DNA of 64,000 nucleotides, from positions 1,123,501 to 1,187,500 of the forward strand of contig NC_089735.1 in assembly GCF_035083965.1 (NCBI RefSeq). Reading direction: 5' to 3'. Positions 55,301-64,000 of the stretch are shown one piece after another. The position numbers were made by a program, and so were the translations under genes. The stretch is from Branchiostoma lanceolatum (taxonomy: Eukaryota; Chordata; Leptocardii; Amphioxiformes; Branchiostomatidae). Every line of letters starts with the position of its first letter. The stretch's first letter is position 1. Below the pieces are notes generated by a model, which ran no database searches, was not told the DNA's origin, and worked only from the letters and a program-made list of their open reading frames with translations.

Positions 55301-58300
55301 GCCTGATGGCACAACCTCTGGCCAGCAGCGCGCCACCTCGTCACGCTTGGCGGCAGGAAGCTCTGTTGGAAAGATCACCGACCCTGAGTAACACAGGCCG
55401 AAGTGCTTCATCAGGGGAAGGAGACTGATGAAGGTCGCAGTGTTGTCTCCAAGCAGGTTCTTCATGAGACTGTCGCTTGCCCTGCCCGTCTTCAAGAAGG
55501 ACGCCCTGTCTTCATCGAACTGAACCTTTGCATTCTCAGAGAGAGACTCGACTATGCTGTCCAGATATGCCTGTAGGTCATGCCTGAAGATCTGCTTGAA
55601 GAGTGTGAGGATGATGGTTGGGTCCGGAAAGACCAGATCTTCCATCCCCCTGATGTGGTTGTAGAACAGGATCTGTCCGGTCACGTGCAGATAGCTGAGC
55701 GCGTTCAGGACGTCTGACTCCTTCATCCCTGCAGCTGCTCCGACGTCCTGACAATCACTGACACGAAGGTTCGTCCGTCCTGAAGTCTTGATATTTTCTG
55801 ACAGTTCCGTCCACGAAATCGGCAGCTCTTGGCAGGCAGAAGGAAACAATCGCTCGTCCTTCCCCATTTCTGCCATCTTGTTGCACAGAGCTTCGATACC
55901 CTGGAACGTCTTACTGCTAACCGGGATAACCTGTACGTTTAACAAATATTTGGGTCGTCCGTCAAGTAACTTCTCCAGTGACTCCTTCTTGGCCAAGATG
56001 TCGTCTCTTGTGAGACCGTAGAAAGTTTCGGGCAAGTCTGATCCACCGTCCGCTGCATCCACCGCCTTCTGACAGAGTTGGATCTCTTCTCTCAGCTTGG
56101 TTTGTATTTCACTCTCAGCGACCTGGATGTCTCCCTGGATGGAGGAACAAGCTGCTGCTATCATCTCCTTGGCTTTGTCTGGCGGAAACAGGTCAACTTT
56201 GGTTCCTACAACAAGGATAGCCGGGTTGAACACGTGGGAAGTCACGGATGTTAGCCACGTTCCCACTCGTTCTTTGAACTCATCTGACTTGTATCCTGGC
56301 AGGTCTACATTGAGGATGTGCAGGGCCTGACGTGTCAGGAAGAACCGGTGCGTGTAGTGGTAGATCTGGTGACCTCCGAAGTCGTACATCTCGTACTTGA
56401 CGTTATTCTTGGTGTCATGGAAAGTGATGACGTCAACACCGATGGTTCTGTTAGTTTCAATCTCCACGTGACCTTGACCCTTCATCATACAGTTGAGCAG
56501 ACTGGTCTTCCCTGCCTCCGTCAGTCCCAGAATCACACCCTTGACTACGAAAGGTGTTGTGGCGTCGTCCGCATGCGTACCAAAATAACCAAGATGTTTC
56601 TTAATGGTCACTACAGTAGAAACGGTGACATAAAGTATGATTACTTCAGTTGACAGCGCACATTATCAGTTCATAAAAACTGGCTGGACAGTGTAAAATT
56701 ATCCGCTTCTCGCCCGTTTGAGACAAAAACTTCTATCAATTACTATGAAGGCAATGAATCTACTGGGGGGAAGACTTCTCAGCTTAATTTAAGGAAAACT
56801 CCTTTTGTTACACTTATTGATGCTTTATATGAACTGAGACAGAGAATGCTCCTAATCTAGCTGTCTATTCTGGAATTGTGTTAATAGTGTATACATAGAC
56901 CGTGTGCTCATCCCAGAGCCCCGTAGTGGAGAGGTCGTTTTACTTCAGTCGTCGGTTCTTGTCCCCCTACTTGGGCTATGCTAACTAACATAGATTGGAA
57001 GGTGTGTGTTCAACTGTCTTACTTCTTGTAACACCTTTAACGCCTGTTGTGTGATCCTCTGCCTGGTGATTTGCGAGTTGGGTGAATAGAAAGACGGATT
57101 TTCAAGTCATGATCAGAATCGAGATGTGTTTTACTGTGATCTGTTATACCGTACTACGAAACATATATGGACCCCGACTGGGAGTAAAGAAAAAGAAACC
57201 TAAATCTTGTATGTGTATTATATCATGTGTTCAGCTACCTTGACTTTGCTGTGCGAGATGTTCTCTCTGTGCCGTTTGTTGACCAGGTTGTGCCGCCTGC
57301 TGTTCCCCGATGCCGTGGAACCGCTCCCAGTACCGCTCCTGTTCCTCCATCTCCTCCGCCAGGAAGTCCTGTCCTTCCTCCCGCAGGACCCGCGCTAACC
57401 AGTCGTACGGCTCCTGCCGCCTCCTGCCCCGCAGCATCGTTACCAGCCGCTCCCCCCTGCTAACTGGTGTCGGCTGCGCCTGGGGAAAGGAACATCGGCA
57501 GGGCTGGGTTTGCTAAACAGTACACGTAATATAGATGTAATGAAAATCAATGCACGCGCGGATGTCATCTATACAATTAAGATGGTGTGGCCATATTACA
57601 ACGCACACGGCAGGGGCTACTGAATAAGGCGCCGCTCTTCATTTTGGGTAAGGTCATGTTTCATGATTTGATCATATGGATGACATCTTCTGGGAACCCG
57701 AAAACTGATGCGAGCGTGCGCGGATAAAAACGTTTGATGAAAAAAATGCCTTCATGGTGAAATCTACGAGGTCAGGATGGTTGAAAAGATGACTACCTCA
57801 CAGATTATAGGGTATTCATTTTCCTTTCTTCACGTCTGCTTCTTTTCCTTTGGAATTGATGTCGGCATCCTACGACATTTCAGATTATTATCGTTTCCCA
57901 GTAATTTCTTTTTGGATTTTATCGTATGCAATACTTTGCATTTGATTATTTTGCAGCTGCAATGTACGATTTACAGTATAGTAAAAAAACGGGCGAAAAT
58001 TGATGCCCGCGCGGATTTTATCAATATCCTTGAACCAAGCTGGCGTGAGAATTGGAACCTACAGAAAAGTTTAGTGACCTGGTGACTCCGATCGACATGT
58101 TCAGAGTTTCATTTTCCCAGAAGTGCGTACTGCTTCAGCCCGTGTGGAGGACATTGTCATACATACAGATTAGGGCGGGCGTATTCAAGGTACGTAGCAT
58201 GAGTCTCTCAACTTAAACGCCCGGCGTCGTGACCTATGCCTCAACTTCGCAAAGATACTGATAGAGACCGAGACATTCAGGGACTGGTTCCCATCTACCC

Positions 58301-59798
58301 GGGGCGAAACCACTTTAAGAGACACACGAAACGAACACCTCCTGGCCACCACAAGAGCAAAGACAAAAAGATACCAGAACAGTCCGATCCCCTTCATGAC
58401 CACCCTACTAACTTGACGGTGGTCGTGAAGGGAATTGATTATGATTGCCAGTTACTTAGTACATATATGATAATTATGTTTGTATCTTAACTTCCGACGT
58501 ACCCGTCTTCAACCTACCTGTTTTAAGATAGTGTTTACCTGTGATTTTTAGAATGCATTTATTGTTGAATAGGAACGAGTATATCATCTTTGTAGCCGAT
58601 AGTCACTAGTTTTTAAAAATAATGTGAAAAGGACGCAATTCAGCCTATGGCTGCAAGGTTCTTCATATTTTCCGATCACAGTGATCAAATAGACCATTCA
58701 TTCATTCATTCAAACAGTCATACATACATAAGGCCTCTAAAAGCTTTACCAAATCGGAAGTACATGTGGGACGGCCATGTTGTGGCTCAAGTGCCGGCCC
58801 CTCTTCGTAACTTACCTGGATAACCCGGACCTCAGCCGGACTCAGCCGGTTCTCCTGTTCCAGCCGTGTGAGAACAGCTGGGAGGTTCATGTTGTCATCC
58901 AGGAACACACGAGTCCTGTCCAAAGTCAACAAGCTTGGCCACCTCAGTTCACCTGTGGAGATGAACAGACAAACGGCACACGTCAGTCTAACCTATAAAG
59001 AGATACCATATTGATTTGGAACGTACATGTATCTCACCTTACTGTATAGAATGAATTACATCCAAAACAATACTACATTTTATTTTCAAACTGCACAAAT
59101 TCAAGGCATATTTGACAGGATTAACTATTATTTTATTGTTAGGCTTTTGGTTAAAGACTGATAAAACTCCATGGGCCATGCATGTTTTTTTTTTCTATCC
59201 AGTAAAACCTTTGTAACTTTACAAGGACAAGTTAGACATTTCAACTTAAATTTTCTGGTTTTTACTACAATAAAAGAACCCGGCTTGCTCGCGTTATGTA
59301 ACAGATGTCCTTTCCCACCTGTTTGTCTGCAGAGCGCGTCACGCACATCCCAGGCGATGCCTCCCATCCCACTGAAACCACTGCCGGGCATCGTCTCCTC
59401 AACCCTGTCCCGCTGGACCCGCCTGGCCGGCGCCTCCAGGGTTGGGTAATGCCGGCTGACTAACATACCGAACTCACGGAAGTCATCCTGGTTCTGGTCC
59501 AGCCAAATGACGTATCGAGGCTTGTTGTTCCTCACGGCAGTTTCCAGTCCGACCGTGAGCGAGGACTGGTCAGCAAGCAGGTGTCTGCTGATCACGGGCA
59601 CGACGAGTTTCACGCTGCCGAGGGTCAGTGTGGACGTGAGCTGTGCGCGGCTGACGTCACCAGGATTGCCTGTGACCTGCTGACAGAATATGGCTGTTTG
59701 GGGTAGACTGTAGCTGCCCAGACGCCCCATCAGCCCCTCCACCAGCCTCCTGACGAACTTCTCATCCTCTGCTGCGTGCAGGAGGACAACTCGCGGAC
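49253..59798 (-). CDS. TIR-CARD-ROC-COR-Death-FIIND-glycosyltransferase protein, copy 2 (first coding exon not found)
   Basis: Exons, 5' to 3' on the minus strand: 59319-59798, 58816-58952, 57239-57479, 54847-56610, 54287-54546, 53948-54012, 53535-53764, 53109-53362, 52210-52341, 51836-51998, 51448-51552, 51213-51287, 49481-50725, 49253-49308. All junctions are GT-AG and in phase, giving 1735 residues after the missing start. The domain order is that of copy 1. Differences are an extra 75-nt exon before the glycosyltransferase, diverged UPA and linker exons, and a short tail (EADDSD) without CaaX. The tiny METG exon of copy 1 has no match: homology ends near 59920 where a Harbinger-type remnant begins. 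Translation could start from a distant exon or from ATGs in frame upstream of the TIR acceptor (such as MLNMF at about 59838). Confidence 0.85.
49481..50725 (-). CDS. copy 2 glycosyltransferase exon
   Basis: 1245 nt, about 415 residues, with the same GT4 motifs as copy 1 (KGGIST, KGHDLAAGA, EPFGLVGLE). The 3' two thirds are nearly identical to copy 1 at nucleotide level; the first ~200 bp of the block (49481-49690) show two differences by eye. Differences concentrate at the 5' end of the exon and around the HKHHFPHIPPDI segment. Confidence 0.88.
51213..51552 (-). CDS. copy 2 linker exons 12 and 13
   Basis: Exon 51448-51552 encodes TDDSDSGVSEADGADTDT, the acidic counterpart of the copy 1 linker. 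Exon 51213-51287 (75 nt, phase 1 at both ends) encodes GKRTPRAVPTGARLPVTIE and has no counterpart that I can find in copy 1. Being a multiple of 3 and symmetric, it could be skipped without a frame change. Confidence 0.6.
51836..54012 (-). CDS. copy 2 FIIND-like ZU5/UPA module
   Basis: Exons 53948-54012, 53535-53764, 53109-53362, 52210-52341 and 51836-51998. The ZU5-like exon is almost identical to copy 1 (GKYLCRRTDLGVV, VGPLFSIQCE). The next exon keeps the His (IVHVAG) and again has Phe-Gly (KGSKFGPVV) in place of the Phe-Ser cleavage pair, but is only about half identical to copy 1. The UPA exon 52210-52341 is barely alignable. Its acceptor is a tandem CAGCAG, so one Gln may be optional. 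Confidence 0.7.
52628..52773. mobile_element. ~145-bp MITE in a copy 2 intron
   Basis: Inverted ends: TCTCCATAGCAGGCTTTGAA...CCGGCTTTTTGG on the left returns as CCAAAAAGGCCGG...CGCTATGGAGG on the right. It has no coding capacity and lies between FIIND exons 9 and 10. Confidence 0.75.
54287..54546 (-). CDS. copy 2 Death domain exon
   Basis: Same length (260 nt) and phases as copy 1. It reads QLWTRLGQELGLNRAVLDNI, then AFQMLKAW and KPDLAAAVQGVY. A six-helix Death domain pattern is kept throughout. Confidence 0.8.
54847..56610 (-). CDS. copy 2 ROC-COR GTPase exon
   Basis: 1764 nt, exactly the length of copy 1 and highly similar. The P-loop GLTEAGKTS, DFGGHQ, GTKVDL and the COR signature LLPLMKHFGLCYSG are all kept, so GTP binding is expected in both copies. 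The first codons differ (VTIKKHLGYFG against VTMQKRLRHPG). Confidence 0.92.
57239..58952 (-). CDS. copy 2 CARD, split over two exons
   Basis: Exon 58816-58952 (LLTLDRTRVFLDDNMNLPAV, LSPAEVRVIQ) and exon 57239-57479 (SRGERLVTMLRGRRRQEPYD, WLARVLREEGQDFLAEEM). The first exon is 9 nt longer than in copy 1, adding three residues at the junction; the frame is kept. Confidence 0.75.
57530..58690. other. intron of copy 2 between the CARD exons
   Basis: No internal gene supported. A 102-codon frame at 57777-58085 has no recognisable domain. Confidence 0.4.
59319..59798 (-). CDS. copy 2 TIR domain exon
   Basis: 480 nt. GPRVVLLHAAEDEKFVRRLV to RYVIWLDQN as in copy 1; the middle part (YSLPQTAIFCQQVTGNPGDV) differs slightly and is three codons shorter. 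Acceptor TTTCCTATCAG at 59799. Confidence 0.78.
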
Positions 59799-59920
59799 CT
59801 GATAGGAAACAACAGTTCACAATAAACATGTTCAACATTTGAAATTGAGGCGGAACTAGTTTCAGAAAATCCCTCTAGACTATCCGCACTGAAAGTTAAA
59901 ATACATCATATGTAATTAAG

Positions 59921-60480
59921 ACCCCGTTCACACTCACTTTTTTCAATCGCGATTGAAGTATAATCGCGATTGAATCGATCCGATCGCGATTGAACGCAAA
60001 GAAACTTTTGCGTTCACACTGCTTTTTGCCAAGTGGATTAAAGTACGTCTGATCCGAGTACGATTGAAGCACGCTGCGTTTCACAGAAGTATACTGTAAC
60101 GTCATATGTTGAGGTCAAAGATTAGGCATTGCCTCGCTACAACAACTACAAAATGGCGGGAGTACACCAATTTTTGATGATTTTGTATCTCTGGAGAATG
60201 TTCTATAGCAATGGAGGGGAATCGACGGGCTATGATCGCGAGAAGGCGTGAACGACAATGAATTTTGTATATTGGCCTAGTTGTAGTACGATCCCCTGGA
60301 AAATGTCCTCATTTCGGTGGCATTTTCCGAGTTTTGTCTGGACCTCCACCTTGCCCCAGATTGCGATTAGGACCTTCGTCTTATCGTGGCCCCACCTGCC
60401 TGAAGTGGTTGTATCCGTCTTGCGGGGCATTGTTGACGTTGACAAAACTATGAGACGCGACAAAAACGTTGTATTTAATA
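59921..60480 (-). mobile_element. PIF/Harbinger-type DNA transposon remnant
   Basis: The left end, GACCCCGTTCACACTCAC after TAA, is Harbinger-like (three-base TAA target). Around 59945-60000 the GATCGCGATTG motif repeats. On the minus strand, 60230-60463 encodes RWGHDKTKVLIAIWGKVEVQ and RNEDIFQGIVLQLG, which fits the Myb/MADF-like second protein of Harbinger elements. No transposase domain remains. It ends the homology between the 5' parts of the two gene copies. Confidence 0.65.
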
Positions 60481-60627
60481 TTATTACATAGATTCAAGAA
60501 ATAAAACACGTTATATTACGTATTTACCACTCACTTCTGTATTTAAAATGCCTCCTGTTCCAGTCTACTCCTTATTCTTCGTTATCTACTGGTATTTCAT
60601 TTCATAATGTTACATATGTTGTTTTAG

Positions 60628-60715
60628 TTCGTTCCATTTCGTCCATTTCGTTCCATTTCGTTCCATTTTGTTCCATTTTGTTCCATTTCGTTCCATTTCG
60701 TTCCTTTTCGCACTT
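60628..60715. repeat. (GTTCCATTTC)n minisatellite
   Basis: About eight decamer-like units GTTCCATTTC or GTTCCATTTT, some shortened. Confidence 0.85.
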
Positions 60716-60733
60716 TCGGGGGACCCACATTAA

Positions 60734-61527
60734 CCCTATCCAGACGGGGGGTGGGGGGGGCTAAAAGTGCCCGCGCCAACTTTGACATCGTATTACTGCC
60801 GAACGATGTATGCTAGGACAACCAAACTTGGTGACTTTTCCTAAAATTTTGTTGGCAATAATTTTATAATAATGGTTTAAGTTTATCATTTTTTCATGTT
60901 GCCATGGCAACGGGTTTCTGACTAGCATTTTATGCAAAAATCATTAATATTTTGAAAACAATGATATTTCTCGGGTTTTCTTGCACAACTACACTAGTTT
61001 TCCTTCATGTATAACATAACATGTAATTAGATGTAACTTTCCTGATTCAATATTCATAGTTTATGCTAATTTGATGACGTAATCAGCCAAAATCCAAGAT
61101 GGCGGACTATCTCACTATTTTAGGTATCAGCAGGCTTTTTCGCCCTTAAAATCGTCAATACCTGACATTTTCTTTACCAGAAACATTTAGATTAATGTTT
61201 TTAGTCTATTTTCAGCGTTCTTTGGGGTCATAAGTGGAAAAAAAGGATTTTAAAAAATTTCAAAATGGCCGATCCAAGATGGCGGATCCCAAGGGATCAC
61301 TAACAACACATGACGCCATTCTATGACGTCATTTTGACGTCAACGTACCTTCTATTGACGTTGTATGTCTCTGCATACCTTAAAATGAATAATACAAACC
61401 GTTTTGTTTAATTCCTTTAGATATTACGGGAATTCCCTATATAGCCAATAAAATCACATCGATGACGTCATAATTACGTCATATTACGTCATAACGTCAC
61501 CAAAATTACAGGAATTATAAAACTTGA
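60734..61527. mobile_element. piggyBac-type MITE, second copy, right end missing
   Basis: Begins CCCTATCCAGAC after TTAA (60730-60733) and follows 11061-11850 closely through CCAAGATGGCGG, the TGACGTCA-rich part and AATTATAAAACTTGACG. At 61528 it switches to unrelated sequence, so the right ~130 bp and the terminal repeat are absent. Confidence 0.85.
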
Positions 61528-61734
61528 CGCAGCGTTCCCGCCAGGCCAGGTTAAGAGTGCGTCCACCAAAATATAATATGGCAGTGCTACGAGAACGACC
61601 CAAAAATGTGCTTTTCAAAACGCAGGAATATGTTGTCACCCGTTGTTGTTTACTTCTAACACATTGTTTTACTTCTATATTCGTGTTTTGAGGTACGTGG
61701 ATACCGACCAAGTTTGATCATAGGCTGTAGGCCT

Positions 61735-61925
61735 CGGAAGGAGAGTTTGATTGGCCCGAAAGCCGCCCTCGCCCGAAGGGCGCGCGGATCCCGAACTTAC
61801 CCGAAAGCAGCCTTCGCCCGAATTCCGCCGGAAGCGCGCGCCCCGCCGAAGCGCGCCCGAAGGGCGCGCCCCGTGGCGCCGCAGGCGCCAAGAGCGAATT
61901 CCGAGCGGAGCGAGGAATGAGCGAT
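61735..61925. repeat. GC-rich block of short palindromes
   Basis: A GC island in AT-rich surroundings with many overlapping short hairpins built from CGCCCGAAGGGCGCG, GCCGAAGCGCGCC and GGCGCCGCAGGCGCC. Reading frames on both strands cross it because stop codons are rare in GC-rich sequence; they are not supported as genes. Confidence 0.6.
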
Positions 61926-61929
61926 AGGT

Positions 61930-64000
61930 ACGAAAGGTCATTTCCAACAACCTATTTTTCTGCTAATTCCCTCGACTCAGACACTTGGCTTGGTGGTGAT
62001 TCTCATGTTTGGTGTCTTATTTACCCATGGAAAACACCTAGTTGATAATATACCGATGACAAAGGACGATACGAGGCATTTTGTAACGCCCGAAAATCCT
62101 TCTTTTCCCGACATGACCGTTACCGGCAGTATGCCTGCACCGCTGTTCACGGAACAATGACATCATGGCCAGCCGGGCCGGTGCCATGCACGCAAGGGGT
62201 TTCGGCACCGCTATTAACTAAACTATCATTATGATAAGCGTTGGAAATGCCAGGATTGTGAACATAGATATCGTATTCATCATATATTTGTCTTCCAGCA
62301 TTGTAAATGCGTTCCTATTTATTATTCTTACGCACTCACTAGATATCGTAATTCTAGCAGATTTACCAGCTAAAATCAGACGATAAACGTGCTAAACCGT
62401 CCATTAAAACGACTATGACGTATCTGCAGTGTAACACAGCTTTTGTTAGCATGCTGTTACTTTGTTACGTTGCCAAATGGGGACTGCAATAGACAGAAAC
62501 AGGTCCGGGTTGGCCCCCGAAAGATCGATGACACCCCTTCTGGTAACGGTGAGTAGGAGTGCGGATTTCGTACCCTTAGATTTTTTGAAGTTAGCTTCGC
62601 CGAGCGACTTTCGCGCAAGGGACGACGGGAGGCCGACGGGTATTTGCATAACTACCGACCGGGAGAGAAACGCAACTGCTCAGCGGGGAAGAAAACTCGC
62701 TATTGTTTATTGAGTCCGCGGAGCTGAGGCCAAATGCCCATGGTTTGATAATGAGCATGGAAAATACTATTTAAGTCTTTGATTAGTTTGATAAAACCGG
62801 CTATCAGTTTTCATTTTATGTTCGATCGTTTGTTCTCGACCGGAGAGTTCGTTTTTATGTCACTAACACCGGTAGTTCTCGTGAACGTTACTAACAGGAA
62901 AAGGTAAGTAAACATGAGCTTACAAGTAATTTTCACAAGCAGGCCGTAGTTTATTAAAAAACATAACGTTCGTAACGTTAAAGAGTACGAAACTAGTTGA
63001 TTATCGGACGATATGCGATAACTTATATAGAATCCATTTGTCGGTAATTTATCCAAATTACCGTCACAAATGTGAACATGACATCCAGGCCGGTTCAATG
63101 TTGGGTCGATCCTAGAAAATCAATGATCATCCAGTGGCAAAATCGTAGCTGCAAGGCAAATAGTCCTACAGTCAAACAGGCGACAGCCATGGAAAAGACT
63201 GAAGTTGTGTCTCTACCGAAAAGTCGTGCGTGCTTCGGCTCCCAGTGACGACTCTCCATGCTTTCTTCATCCTGCGTACCATTCTTTTTTTTCCTAGATG
63301 TACGTAAAACTATGCTCATACTCGTGCAGTCATACTGCGAGCCGGAGATCAGGTCTTTGCGTCAATTTTCCAATGGCAAATTGAACGAAATCGCGACACA
63401 ACTTTTGACAAGATGGCTGCACTGAGGTGTGTTCACCGCATCCAAGCGTAAAAGAGGGAAATCACGATCACATTGTTAGTTGATAAACACAATGACATTT
63501 CTCTATATAAAATCGAAGGATTACAAGAAGTTGGGTGTGTTTTTAGTGAATTGTATTAGTTTCTGGGACATACATAATTTTTTTTTCATGTATCGATGTG
63601 CTTGCCGTGTGCTTTGTTACGTTCTGATGCTATCATCCTTCAGGCGTTTCATGATCATGTTTGGCGCGAACCTTTCGCCTGAGCTCGTCCCAGTTCATGA
63701 TCAAGATATAAACGGCTTGTAAAATACTAATAGAGCCGCATATATCTGTATGACTGTCATTTAAAAAGTACAATGAGGGCAACAACACGATATTTAGAGG
63801 CGCTCCTTGTTCGAGTGAATCTTGTGTACTGGCCCCGCGGCCGTAGGACCGTCGGCACTTCACTGAACTTCGGATCTTAGAGCTTACAGGGGCGTGTCTC
63901 ACTGGGGCCAGGGCCGCCCGGCGTGAGTTTGATGTTTTTAAAGCGTGCGGTGCTCCGCCCCTGGCCCTGGACTGCTAACAATGCGTAACAGAGAGCCCTG
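61930..64000. other. terminal stretch, no supported gene
   Basis: Mixed unique and repeat-like sequence. The longest frames (95 and 89 codons) show no recognisable domain. Near 63899-63974 an inverted GGGGCCAGGG...CCCTGGCCC pair may be the end of another element that continues past the window. Confidence 0.4.

Noticed and set aside
57777-58085. 102-codon frame in a copy 2 intron, and the 117-codon frame at 44807-45160
   Set aside because: No domain, no counterpart at the matching place in the other copy, no splice support.
1-64000. Retroviral, LTR-type or Polinton elements
   Set aside because: I found no capsid, protease, integrase or envelope signature and no LTR pair; the retroelement pieces seen are non-LTR or Penelope-like.

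Overview
The window looks like genomic DNA of a cephalochordate (amphioxus, Branchiostoma type). The reasons are compact intron-rich genes with canonical GT-AG introns, tandem C2H2 zinc-finger paralogs with alternating CGEC/CDQC fingers, immune-type TIR, CARD, Death and ROC-COR domains fused in one gene, and a dense mixture of MITEs, LINE 3' ends and Penelope-like fragments. The species is not certain. All confident genes are on the minus strand.

Layout. Positions 1-15 kb hold no host gene that I can support. This part is repeat fossils, the clearest being an 8863-13408 DNA element with ~0.9 kb terminal inverted repeats, which contains a LINE 3' fragment and a TTAA-flanked piggyBac-type MITE. 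Positions 15-34 kb hold five tandem C2H2 zinc-finger genes. Each has a non-coding first exon at an AAGATGGCG motif and one coding exon with a conserved N-terminal leader (GSPTEVF...DDVT). They differ in health: genes 1 and 2 look whole, gene 3 is cut short by a 1.6 kb transposon, gene 4 has lost its leader and start, and gene 5 has a lost finger and a stop in its last finger.

Positions 34.3-44.2 kb and 49.3-59.8 kb hold two tandem copies of a very unusual multidomain gene. I could trace 14 coding exons in the first copy with every splice junction and reading phase consistent, giving 1858 residues: TIR - CARD (split over two exons) - ROC GTPase - COR - Death - FIIND-like ZU5/UPA - short acidic linker - GT4-type glycosyltransferase - acidic tail ending in a CaaX box. 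The second copy has the same order but a different UPA/linker region, an extra 75-nt exon and a short tail without CaaX. Its first coding exon is not found, because homology stops at a Harbinger-type transposon remnant. The domain-boundary introns are phase 1, as expected from exon shuffling. The domains point to an innate-immune or cell-death signalling scaffold carrying its own nucleotide-sugar enzyme or sensor. That role is inference.

Positions 59.9-64 kb hold transposon remnants (Harbinger type, a second piggyBac-type MITE, a minisatellite, a GC-rich palindromic block) and no gene that I can support. I saw no retrovirus, LTR element or Polinton.
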